A stretch of DNA of 64,000 nt, from assembly GCF_030384665.1 (NCBI RefSeq), contig NC_083673.1, forward strand, positions 1,559,501 through 1,623,500, in the 5' to 3' direction. The DNA is from Lodderomyces elongisporus (taxonomy: Eukaryota; Ascomycota; Pichiomycetes; Serinales; Debaryomycetaceae). Below the pieces are notes generated by a model. The model saw nothing but the letters and a program-made list of their open reading frames with translations. It ran no database searches and was not told the origin of the DNA. Both the position numbers and the translations under genes were made by a program. This document shows, in pieces, positions 39,101 to 48,321 of this stretch. How positions within the stretch are numbered: position 1 is the stretch's first letter; the number at the start of each line of letters is the position of its first letter.

Positions 39101-41458
39101 TTTAACGACTTTATTTGGTTGAATATCGTCAAAATCTATTGGCAATGCATTCTTCTCTGCCGCTTCAATCATTGACTTCTTAGCTGTGGCAATAATAGTT
39201 CGGGCTTTAAGGTCTTTCTCCAAAACTAAAGCCCTAATCTTGCTAGAAATTTCAAGCTTTTTGAACATTGCTCTATTTTGTTCATAGTTTCCATCAGAAA
39301 GTTGACCATCATTTATAACACCTCTCAAGTTTGAGCCTTCGAGTTCAATCAATACAGCATTGTTCTTCTTCTCCACAACTATAGCATTGATAATGGACCT
39401 TCCGGACAATAATTGGGAAATCTCGGTTTTTTGCGCATCGGACAATTCACTAGATTGCTTCATTGTTACAACCACTCTCTTTTGATCCTCCTTAATGTCC
39501 AGGATTTTTACCTTTACAATTTGGCCCAACTTCAAAAACTTACTAGCGTCATCAACAAATGTTTCTGAAATCTCAGTCTTTGGCAAAAATGCTCGAAGAC
39601 TTCCAAAAAATGAGACGATAGCACCCCCATGGATAAATTTTTCCACGGTTGCATTTGTCTTGAAACCCACTTTAGCGTCTTCAAATTGCAGAATAATCTC
39701 ATCATCTTCAAGATTAACCAAAGCCTTTCTTAATGTGATAAGTGGAGTCTTTCCTCTATGTGTCAATAATCTTCCTTTCACTTTTGAACCAGCTCTAAAT
39801 TTTCTTTCTGGGTAAACCAACTTGATGTCCGACATCTGATTAAATGGAACGAGGCCCATAAACTCATCATTGATTTTCACACTGAGGCCTCCGTTATCTG
39901 GCAAGACTTTAACAACCTCACAATTTGGCAAGAAAGCACCTAGTGGAATGTCGCGTACATTCAAGTATTCGGCATTGATTATTTTGTCATCAAATGTCAA
40001 AACTAATAAATTGTCCACAGTATTAAAACCCAAAACTCTAGCCTTGTGTTTACTTCCCACTGAGTAGTTGAGTAAAGATTTGTCTCCGCCAAGGTTAGAA
40101 TTGTGAATTTGACCAAATAAGGATTTGGAACCAAAGTTTACATAGACATATGATTTGTCCAGTCCCAACACCTCGACTTCGTCAAAGATGAATCCAATGG
40201 GGTACGCTTCTAAGGCTTCTTGGTTTTGTTTTTGATGATTATCCAATGACATTGTTGTGGGTAACATCGAAAGAAGCAATTTTTTGGTTCCTTCCTTCTC
40301 CAATATGGCCAAAATCCTTGTCTTTATTGTGCTTCCAATTGCATACTTGTGTTTTAAATCTGCAGTATTGAAATTTTGGATCTGTGCTATACTTATAGTA
40401 CCATCAACCAAACCGAAAACCCTGGTTATGATACCTTCAGATGTGATATCACTCACTAATGCATTGACCAAGATACCTGGTTGAATCGAGTCTACCGAGG
40501 TAATAGTTGACACCACTGCAGGCTTCTTTCCCGCCGCCAGACTCACTGGCTTAACTGTAATAATTCTTCCCGATGGTTGTGATACCAAAACACACGACAA
40601 AACTAAACCTTCTTGCAAGCTAGCGGGTTCAAGACCCGCATTTTTTAATTCCTTATTGGACATAAATGCAGAAAATTTTTCGAAACCGGTGTCCAAAATG
40701 ACACCATGATCTTCAACGGATTTCACGGCGCACAGAATAACGTTACCAGGTATCAAGTCCTCATCTTCTATATTTGCATTAACAAGTTTGGGCTCGAGAC
40801 TAAGTTCAATTCTTCTTTTCTTTTGAGAGTTATCTGATTCAACAACCTTAGCCTTTAACCAAGAACCAACTTGGAACATTGACTTCAAGTCTGGGAACAG
40901 TTTTTTCTCCTTTGCTGAAAAAGTTGTAGCATGGATTTTACTTTTGTCATTTTTTTCGTCATCTTCTTTTTCTTCGTCTTCTTCGTCTTCGCTTTCCTCT
41001 TCTTCGCTTTCCTCTTCAAATTTGTCGATAGCGTTGGTAATTGCAGTACTGATTGATGTTATTGGTACATAGCCAACCAAATTATTTTCCAATGCCAAAA
41101 CAAGGTCTAGTTTGTTAACGTATTGAATTTGTCCAAAAACCAAAGAACCTGGTAAAAGATTCTTGAAAGTAAGGTATTCCACTGCCGTTTTTTTCTCATC
41201 GGACTCGACATCATCGTTATCATCGTCTCCGTTCTTTGAACCTTTCTTGCTGTTTTTCTTTTGCTTTTTTCTTGAAACCGTACTCAGATTAGCGTCTGGT
41301 TTCGACCGTTTCTTATTCAGATTATTGGCGACTTCGAATAGGACATCTCTAGTTGCTTCGTTCGAAATTTCCTTTACCTCCATAGGAGTCAAAGCCGTTG
41401 ATCCACCTCTGGGAAACGCATATTCGTTACTGCTTATCGCAGATTTTGGATCCGACAT
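36185..41458 (-). CDS. RRP5: rRNA biogenesis protein Rrp5
   Basis: A large nucleolar RNA-binding protein needed for both 18S and 5.8S/25S rRNA maturation through cleavages A0-A3. I start it at 41458 ([19 protein letters not shown]), giving 1757 residues, close to S. cerevisiae Rrp5 (1729). The frame stays open upstream to 41899, but that part covers a GT/GTAT microsatellite and is not Rrp5-like. An acidic/basic N-terminus is followed by a long array of S1 RNA-binding repeats; clear examples are [38 protein letters not shown] and [19 protein letters not shown]. A very acidic linker follows, then C-terminal TPR/HAT helices beginning near [20 protein letters not shown]. In yeast the S1 array and the TPR part act in separate cleavages. 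The next gene upstream is the GATA factor, about 560 bp away. Confidence 0.96.
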   Translation of the reverse strand: [1757 protein letters not shown]

Positions 41459-41509
41459 TTCAAGCTGTGGTATGGGTCTGTGAGTTGGGCAGGTGGTTGA
41501 ATGTACCTC

Positions 41510-41548
<39 letters not shown>

Positions 41549-42022
41549 CGAGATGGGATAGAGTTGCTGATTATTTAATAGTAAAATTAAACTAGAGTAG
41601 TGTTGAAGAAGAAGGAGAAGAAGAAGAAGATGGTGAGAAAAATGAAAAGGGGAAGAGACTTGCGATGGATATACTGCATATAATGAAGTTATAAGAGAAA
41701 AAAAATATGTTAAGAGGCTGTTATAATAAACCACTTTAAAAAAAAAACAAATTTGAAATAGAAAACAAAATAGGACAAACCCATTTGAGCATAATACTTG
41801 AATTTCAATTTGAAGCATTAAAAAGAAATTAGAAAGTTTATTGTACATTTCATTCATTTTAAGTAAAGCTAATGCTATACGAGCAAAACTAGTAGTCAAA
41901 TCTTAAGAATATTTGAAGCCAACTACATTCCATACTAGTGACTTTATAAGATGGAGAAAGATAAACGAAAAAAAAAAAAAACAAGAAGACAAAGGGGAAG
42001 CAAAAGTTAGTCGTTAATGAGG
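41459..42022. other. Intergenic region, RRP5 promoter and GATA-gene 3' flank
   Basis: It contains a (GT)n/(GTAT)n repeat at 41510-41546 and GAA units near 41608-41632. In the RRP5 direction the sequence close to the start is pyrimidine- and CA-rich, as expected for a leader. Confidence 0.7.
41510..41546. repeat. (GT)n(GTAT)n microsatellite in the RRP5 leader
   Basis: About 10 GT units followed by four GTAT units, 50-90 bp upstream of the chosen RRP5 start codon. Confidence 0.95.
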
Positions 42023-43414
42023 TTAGAAGATTCTTCGATCGTTCACAGTTCCAGTCTGCTTTCGTTCGAGCATTACTCTGTCAGCTTCTCGAGAGCCATA
42101 TTTTTTAATCAATTTAGAATAGAAGAGCCCACAAGCGTTACACAATGTCCTGCTTCCCTCTGGACCACGACGCCATTCGGGGGTTTCGTGTGAAGAGCAA
42201 TGCTGACATACAACGTCTGGTTTGGATATCAACTCGGGATTCAAGTTGTTATTTATTCTGTAATGTTGGGCAGTATTTTGTACAGTATGTTGTTCGTTAC
42301 CATGGGAAACAATCCTTGCATATGAATGATCATGGGCAGATGCGCTAGCGGTATCAAAACTGTTGCAATTGTTGTTGTTGTTGCTGTTGTTCTGGTGATG
42401 GTGGTGCTGGTGCTGGTGGTGCTGGTAATTATCAATGAGGTGGTGGTTGTTTAACTCAAAAGGCAAAATTCGAGGTCCAGTGGGTAATGGGACGGAAATT
42501 TGTTCTCTTTTTTGTCGTTTCTGTGACTTTTCCTTGTGCGTTTGCAGTAGTGGACTTTTATCTCTTTTGGTAATGAATGGAGCGGCATTGGTCGTGGTAG
42601 TATCATCCAGGTCACCACCCAATTTCATTTTAGTAGCTTTGAATTGTTTCAATAGTAATGTAGTCTTTTTCATCTTGACCAAAATATCTTCAATGTCAAC
42701 AGAATTCCTGATTCTGGAAAAAGTATCCATTGCCTTGTACTCTAGTGCTGTATAGTACGAAGAAGAGCCACCGCTACACTTTTGCTGCAAGTCTGTTAAA
42801 AACAAAATCACATCATCAACATATGAAAGATCTTCCACACAAGATAAATGCATAAGTTCGTCATTGTCTGGTCTGCTATTCAATTTCATCTCTTCGATTG
42901 AATCTGGTGTTTTGGAATCGGGTGTGTGTCTAACAACATCACTCGCAAAATTGTAGTATTGATTAGGGTAACTTTCGTGGCGCGTGTATAGCATATTACT
43001 ACCATAAGAATAATCTGGGCCAAGACCAGAACTATACGGATTGCTTCCGCCAACAGTCAAGGTTCTAGCAATCTTGTTTGGATTGCCAATTGCCTGGCTC
43101 TCCTGGTATAGAGCCAAATTCTTAAATGCTGATGAATACTGCAAGATATTCTTTGCCGCAGTTGCAGCTACTGCAGTTGCTTCTGCTGCTTCTGCTTCTG
43201 CTTCTGCTTCTGCTGCTGAAGATTCCAAAGATGACGATGTTGTTGTTTTTGTGGCTGCCGCAAGTGTCTTTGATACTGCTGCAGCAGTTGCTCCTCCGAA
43301 ACCTTCTCCTACTAGCTCGGTATTTGGATCTGTATCTTTAATGGTCTCGTTCAATTGCTGAAACGATGGAAGCCTTGGCACGGGGCCAGCCTCATGATAA
43401 ACTCTTTTATTCAT
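42023..43414 (-). CDS. BRG1: GATA-type zinc-finger transcription factor (BRG1/GAT2-like)
   Basis: A 463-residue transcription factor with one GATA zinc finger at the extreme C-terminus (403-428), spacing C-x2-C-x18-C-x2-C. The finger core includes [20 protein letters not shown], followed by [18 protein letters not shown], a basic tail typical of Gat2/Brg1-type factors. The rest is low-complexity: Ala/Glu/Thr runs at about 43-90 and a His/Gln/Asn block at about 330-350. In C. albicans Brg1 drives filament elongation and biofilm formation. The name rests on the C-terminal location, finger spacing and clade; other single-finger GATA factors are possible. The upstream region is about 1.1 kb, fitting a regulated gene. 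Confidence 0.6.
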   Translation of the reverse strand: MNKRVYHEAGPVPRLPSFQQLNETIKDTDPNTELVGEGFGGATAAAVSKTLAAATKTTTSSSLESSAAEAEAEAEAAEATAVAATAAKNILQYSSAFKNLALYQESQAIGNPNKIARTLTVGGSNPYSSGLGPDYSYGSNMLYTRHESYPNQYYNFASDVVRHTPDSKTPDSIEEMKLNSRPDNDELMHLSCVEDLSYVDDVILFLTDLQQKCSGGSSSYYTALEYKAMDTFSRIRNSVDIEDILVKMKKTTLLLKQFKATKMKLGGDLDDTTTTNAAPFITKRDKSPLLQTHKEKSQKRQKREQISVPLPTGPRILPFELNNHHLIDNYQHHQHQHHHHQNNSNNNNNCNSFDTASASAHDHSYARIVSHGNEQHTVQNTAQHYRINNNLNPELISKPDVVCQHCSSHETPEWRRGPEGSRTLCNACGLFYSKLIKKYGSREADRVMLERKQTGTVNDRRIF

Positions 43415-44552
43415 TACTGGAACCTAGTTTTCTATTATGATTGATTATTTCCAATTTACTCGACTTTGGTGATAACAAATATAAATTGTATTAACCAAAA
43501 CTATCATAAAAAAACCAAAAAAAAAAATTGTAAAAAGAAGAACGCCGAATATCAAAGAATTAAAAAAGGATTGGAATTTCTGGATTGCTTCCCTTAAATA
43601 TTATTTGAATCTAAAAAAGGAGGAGAAGCAACCACAAGTAAAGGTAATAGTAGTAGTAGTGGTGGTGGTGGTAGTAGTAGTAGTAGTATTAATAGCAATA
43701 GCAATAGCATATCATAAAATCTAAATAAACCCGCTCAATATTCTTTGTAAATCTGAGGCGGTTTGACAGGTGTAATACCTTTTTTTTTCATTATTATTAT
43801 TATTAATACTATTATTATTAAGAATTTTATTTGTTCTTTAGTTGAATCTCAACTAAATCTATCTACCTATTTATTCATCTACCTATTTAGAATTTAGTAA
43901 TGCTGCTCGCATGAGGTTGCAAACAGAATGGTAAATAGTACTTGTTGTTAGTAATCAATATTATCACCAGTATGAGCCATCTCTTTGTGTCCAGCGCCAG
44001 GGTACAGATTAAAAAAATAAAAAAAATGATTTGCAAAAAAACAAAAAAAAAGAAAAAAGAAAAAAAAAAATTTGATCAAAGAAAATTTTATTCTTCTCTG
44101 TGTCCTGCGTCACAAAGAAAAAAACCAAGGAAAAATAATTGTGGGAGCGCGGCAAAAAAAAAAATAAATAATCATGAATGATATGAATTGCAATCTTTTA
44201 GTGAGTGACTTCAACTTTTGCAGCATATAGAAGCATAAGCTAGCGTTATATTGTGCCAAATGGTCTAGAACTCCTTTTCAACCCCTTCAAAAGAAAACAA
44301 ATAAGAAAGAAAGTAAGCAAGCAAGCCAAACAAATGAATGGATAAAGCAAAATTAAAAAAAAAAAAAAATGAAAAAGAAAGAAAATACTTGATAATAAAA
44401 ATAATATAAGAAAATAAAATTTAACTCAAAAGTTAAAGTTAAAGTAAATTTGAAAATTTGAGAAACAAAAGAAAAGGATATATACAAAGAATAGAGGAAA
44501 AAAAAGAATTTTGTTTCTTGTTATATTCAGATCCTCTACTCGGTAATTTAAT
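43415..44552. other. Intergenic region between the GATA gene and the ETP1-like gene
   Basis: Both neighbours are on the minus strand, so this is promoter of the GATA gene plus 3' flank of the ETP1-like gene. It contains AGT/GGT triplets (43645-43688), TTA repeats near 43788-43822, and long oligo-A stretches around 44010-44070 and 44350-44390. A TACTAAC-type string on the minus strand near 43950 could be an intron branch point in the leader, but I find no matching donor site. Confidence 0.6.
43645..43688. repeat. AGT/GGT trinucleotide repeat
   Basis: About five AGT, four GGT and five AGT units in series, about 230 bp upstream of the GATA factor gene. Confidence 0.9.
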
Positions 44553-46535
44553 TTATTTCTTTGACTTTTTCTTCTTCTTCTTTGTGGTAGAATTGGAGGT
44601 AGATCTGGATTGCGGTTCCAGAATTACTACCGTACCTTGTCGTACGTCTTCGGGTTCATCCTTAAATTTTTCTTTACTGTCTAAAAAGAACATCAAGTCC
44701 GTAACCTGTTCGCCAAGCTCCTTCTTTTCTTGTTCCAATTTTTCAATAATCTTTTTCTGGTCGTTATTTGCGCTTGTTAAAAACTCAATCTTTCTAGAAA
44801 ATGCCTCATTCAAAGTCTTGATAGTAGATAGTTCCCTCAACAAAGCGCTTATCCTCTCTTCTTTATTTTGTACCTTTCCCTTTAGTGATGGCACAACATT
44901 TGAGTTCAATTCTTCAACTTTCAAAGCTAGCTCTTCAACTCTTGCCTCTAGATCAGATATCGAGGTCACATTTGCACTTTTGCTTGTATTTGTATTTATG
45001 TCTATCTTCGTATCTCCACTGGTATCTGGCAACGATGAAGATTTTTGATGCGAAAGAAGGAGATTATCGCGCTGCATGATCAACTCCTCATAGTATTCAC
45101 GCTGGCTAGCAAGCTGACTTATCAAAAGTTGCGAATATTCAAATCCAACAGCATCAACTTTATCCGTAACTCCTGCTTGACTTTTGGAACTCGAGTGTGC
45201 CACATCTTTATCTGGTAGCTCAACCAATTTTCCATCAGCCTCATTAGTAATTAGTCTATGCACATAATTATCACCTGCATAATCCCACACCCGGCTAGTA
45301 GAGATCTCCATGGCAAAGCAATGTCCTGTGGCAACAAAATGCTTCAAAGAATGTTGCTCTGGCGCGTATCTGCTGCATCCTACATTCCCACAAATAAGGC
45401 AGATCCATAGATTTGACCTCTCTGTGCACTCGGCACAACTCTCGGACTCTGACACTCCCACATCTCCTTCTCTACCATCGTCATCGACTATTGCTTCTTC
45501 TGAAATTGCGGTGGACGATCGTCTAAGTAAAGACGCTGCACCACGCAGAGTCAGTTCACTTCTACTAAGATGTCTAAACCTCGCTGATGCCTGCCTGATG
45601 TCTTGCGAAGTTGCAAGACTATGCGAGTATCGACACACAGGACACGAATCATCTCTCCACTTTAACAAACACTGACAATGGAAAGTGTGTTGGCACGGGA
45701 TAGTTAAAAGACCCGTTATAGTTGCATCCATCCTCTCAAGACAAACGGGGCACGAGGGAAGCTCAACAATAGGGTTACTGGAGACTAAATCAAATTGCTT
45801 TGAGGTAGATGCACTTTTACCAGTTATATCAGTAGTCAGCGATAAAGAAGGCACGCTGGTAAATGGATCAAGAAGTAAGAATGGAATCATTGATTGGATT
45901 TCATCGGCCTGCCGTGAGAAATTTGACTGTATTGATTTGACATAGATAACATGACAAGTTTCAGGTTCCATAGAATTAAAATTTTTGCCATCGAATTGAT
46001 ACTGAAACTCCGCTGCCTTAACTATGTCTCTGAATTTGATAAGCCCTAAAAACCGGTTGGGCTTTTCGCTCTTGAGAACTCGGATATGTGAGATTTCTTG
46101 TACAAAATGTTCTCCTATAAATCCTAGCAAATCTGTGGCTGTAAAGTAGGTTGGAATGGCAAGTATCGCTATCATTGAGTCATCTCCAGGCTTTGATACC
46201 AGTTTTTTTCTTGTTGTGTGCTTTGATGTTTCCGATCTATATACATCTTTCTGCTTACCATCCGCCTCGATCTCTTGCTCCTTTTCCTGTTCCTCCACCA
46301 CCGCCTCCTCACGCTCAAACTCAAACTCCCTATAAATACGTATGATTCCGTTTCCAATCAGTTTGGCTCGTATAGGCTCTATACCCCTTTGCAGTGCTTT
46401 ACGGTTCCTAAGAGTGTCGAGATCTATTTCGGTAACCATTATATTTGAATTTCTGTAATCGTCTTTTGAACTTGTTGTTGATGTGGCAGATGTGTCTTCG
46501 ATTAATATATGGTATGAATCAGTACCTATCATCAT
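44553..46535 (-). CDS. ETP1: BRAP2-family RING/UBP zinc-finger protein (Etp1-like)
   Basis: A 660-residue protein with the full BRAP2 layout. It has a BRAP2 RRM-like domain (about 118-200, SMIAILAIPTYFTATDLLGF), a RING finger at 262-301 (CPVC...CQHTFHCQCLLKW...CPVC), a UBP-type zinc finger from 367 (CAEC...CLICGNVGC...HFVATGHCFAME), and a long coiled coil from about 480 to 620. The protein ends in a lysine-rich tail. Mammalian BRAP is a Ras-responsive E3 ligase; yeast Etp1 (YHL010C) is linked to ethanol tolerance. The substrate is unknown. The Ser/Thr-rich insert between RING and UBP finger is longer than usual. The gene is divergent from nothing: its upstream neighbour is also on the minus strand, about 460 bp away. 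Confidence 0.9.
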   Translation of the reverse strand: MMIGTDSYHILIEDTSATSTTSSKDDYRNSNIMVTEIDLDTLRNRKALQRGIEPIRAKLIGNGIIRIYREFEFEREEAVVEEQEKEQEIEADGKQKDVYRSETSKHTTRKKLVSKPGDDSMIAILAIPTYFTATDLLGFIGEHFVQEISHIRVLKSEKPNRFLGLIKFRDIVKAAEFQYQFDGKNFNSMEPETCHVIYVKSIQSNFSRQADEIQSMIPFLLLDPFTSVPSLSLTTDITGKSASTSKQFDLVSSNPIVELPSCPVCLERMDATITGLLTIPCQHTFHCQCLLKWRDDSCPVCRYSHSLATSQDIRQASARFRHLSRSELTLRGAASLLRRSSTAISEEAIVDDDGREGDVGVSESESCAECTERSNLWICLICGNVGCSRYAPEQHSLKHFVATGHCFAMEISTSRVWDYAGDNYVHRLITNEADGKLVELPDKDVAHSSSKSQAGVTDKVDAVGFEYSQLLISQLASQREYYEELIMQRDNLLLSHQKSSSLPDTSGDTKIDINTNTSKSANVTSISDLEARVEELALKVEELNSNVVPSLKGKVQNKEERISALLRELSTIKTLNEAFSRKIEFLTSANNDQKKIIEKLEQEKKELGEQVTDLMFFLDSKEKFKDEPEDVRQGTVVILEPQSRSTSNSTTKKKKKKSKK

Positions 46536-46994
46536 TATCCGTGTGTAATACCATTCGCATGTGAATGGAATAAAAAGTATTGGATTCCTTGGTTATATAG
46601 ATGCTCAGATTAAATTGTAGAGATCTTCTTCTTCTTCTTGCTCCTCTGTTTCTTCTTTTACTTCTACTACTACTAAAACTAAAACTATTTCCTACTACAT
46701 CCCTCAATATTGAAATCTAAAATCAATAATATTAAATGCTTGTTTTTCATTCTCTCTCTCTCTCTCTCTCTTTTTTTCTCTCTCTACTTTCTGCTTCTTC
46801 TCGCACACGCGCCACACAATAAAGTTGTGTTAGTTGTTTTTTTTTTGTTTTTGTTTTTTTCTTTTTTTTTGAAAAAATCACATTCTACTCAATATACACA
46901 TAAAGTATTTCCAGATTCAATCTATATCTGTTTGATCTCGTGATTAAGGTAAAGAATACAATGGTCCTGCTCTTTTCAAGAATCTATTATGGTC
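46536..46994. other. Intergenic region between the ETP1-like and HAD genes
   Basis: Contains a (TC)n tract at about 46751-46770, CTT units at 46625-46638 and T-rich stretches. No gene is recognised. Confidence 0.7.
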
Positions 46995-47964
46995 TTACAA
47001 GTAGTATTTATCTCTATCAAAATGCTCTAAACTTTCTAAGATTTCACCATTTTCTCCAATAATTTCATGCTCCTCGCCTGCAAGTAAAGCAACAGCATTT
47101 GGATCTGGTATCCAAATCACGTGTGCATTAGCGGCTTTTCCTGATATTACTCCTGGAATACCATCTTCAAATATGAGACACTCTTCAATCTTCAACTCTT
47201 CAAGTCCCTTCTGTTTCCTCTCTGCATTTAGACTTGCTAAACATGCATACCATATATCGGGATGTGGTTTGCCTCTACCTTTTGGTATTCTGGTATCATC
47301 CCCAGTAACAATGTGGCTTTTGAAATACTTGAATCCGTGCTGGAGATGTTTGGTCTTGAGTTCAAAGTTTGTCGTGTTCGAACTAGTACCCAAGGCCAAG
47401 GGGATATTGTTATCATGAAAATATTGCAACAAGTCTAATGCACCAGGAAGAAAGCGAGCTTTATGCCACTTGTCAGCCTGTATCACCATGGCCTCCTTGG
47501 CAAACTCCTCTGCTGTTATAGGCAAGTCAAATTCTTCAATCATGATTCTTGTAGCTTCCAAGCCAGGTCTTCCTTGTAATTTGATCTTCACATCCCATGT
47601 CATTGGACCTTTCCCATACTTTGCTAAAAGCTCTGAAGCTGCCTCCGTATAGATATCCTCAGTGTTTAAGATTGTTCCATCCATATCTTTTTCATCTTGT
47701 TAGTTACCAACATCCTGTCTTGTTTGCTTCTTGTTTCCTGAGATTAAGAAAGAAAAAAAAAAAGAAACAATTAGAAAGAAAAAAAAAAAACAATTTAAGA
47801 ACACATACCGAATAGACATGCTTTGATAGGAGTATGACTATTAAGAAATAAAAGAAGGTTAGTATCTATATAAATCACCAGAACAAGTGTGTTATCACAT
47901 ACTGTTTCCCTTGCTTCACTTGTTTCGCATGATTCACTTGCTCTTCTTGTGTTGTCTGTGTCAT
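46995..47964 (-). CDS. HAD-family phosphatase with two introns (YKL033W-A/HDHD1-like)
   Basis: The long uninterrupted frame starts at 47684 with MDGTIL, which cuts the catalytic DxDGT motif in half. I therefore rebuilt the 5' end. Exon 1 is 47964-47903, exon 2 is 47837-47809, exon 3 is 47686-46995. Intron 1 (65 nt) has donor GTATGT, a perfect TACTAAC branch point at 47864-47858 and acceptor TAG. Intron 2 (122 nt) has donor GTATGT, a TAACTAAC branch region ending at 47699 and acceptor AAG. All joins keep frame and give 260 residues with PIKACLFDMDGTILNTED, restoring the nucleophile Asp31 and acid/base Asp33. Later HAD motifs are LALGTSSNT and LIFEDGIPGV. The fold matches HDHD1/YKL033W-A-type phosphatases (pseudouridine-5'-phosphate or sugar phosphates). 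A second acceptor nine bases upstream keeps frame but lies too near the branch point. Confidence 0.85.
47687..47808 (-). other. Intron 2 of the HAD phosphatase gene
   Basis: 122 nt, GTATGT donor, long polypyrimidine stretch, branch-type ACTAAC with the branch A near 47700, and AG acceptor at 47688-47687. It interrupts the codon for the catalytic Asp31 after its first base. Confidence 0.8.
47838..47902 (-). other. Intron 1 of the HAD phosphatase gene
   Basis: 65 nt, donor GTATGT, perfect yeast branch point TACTAAC, 21 nt from branch A to the AG at 47839-47838. Exon 2 between the introns is only 29 nt, a micro-exon. Confidence 0.8.
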
Positions 47965-48321
47965 GATGGTTTGAAGGGTCCAAACAAATAATATTGCAAT
48001 CGAAGTTGGATCGACTTACCCCGATATTTGGACAATAAAAAAATAAAAAAAATAAAAGAATAAAAGAATGGTGATGAAAATAAAAGTGGGAAATCAAAAA
48101 AAAAAATAAAAAATAAAAATAAAAAAAAAATAAAAATAATAATAAAAATTAAAAGTGAGAGAAATAAAAAATAGAAAATAAAAAGTATACAGTTAAACAA
48201 GTGAAAATAAATAGCTAGCTTTTATGGTAAAGTATACAAGTTCGAGTTTTCTCTATATTAAATGCTTGAAAGAACTAAGAAAAGAGAAAGAAAGTAAGAA
48301 AAAAATTCACCATATCCCTTA
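47965..48321. other. Intergenic region between the HAD gene and PRS3
   Basis: Very A-rich on the plus strand (repeated AAAAATAA-type sequence at about 48037-48180), so the minus-strand HAD promoter is T-rich. A short frame over this stretch is a Phe/Ile/Leu artefact. Confidence 0.7.

Noticed and set aside
43940..43960. Minus-strand TTACTAAC as a leader intron for the GATA gene
   Set aside because: I found no matching donor in the upstream 1 kb.
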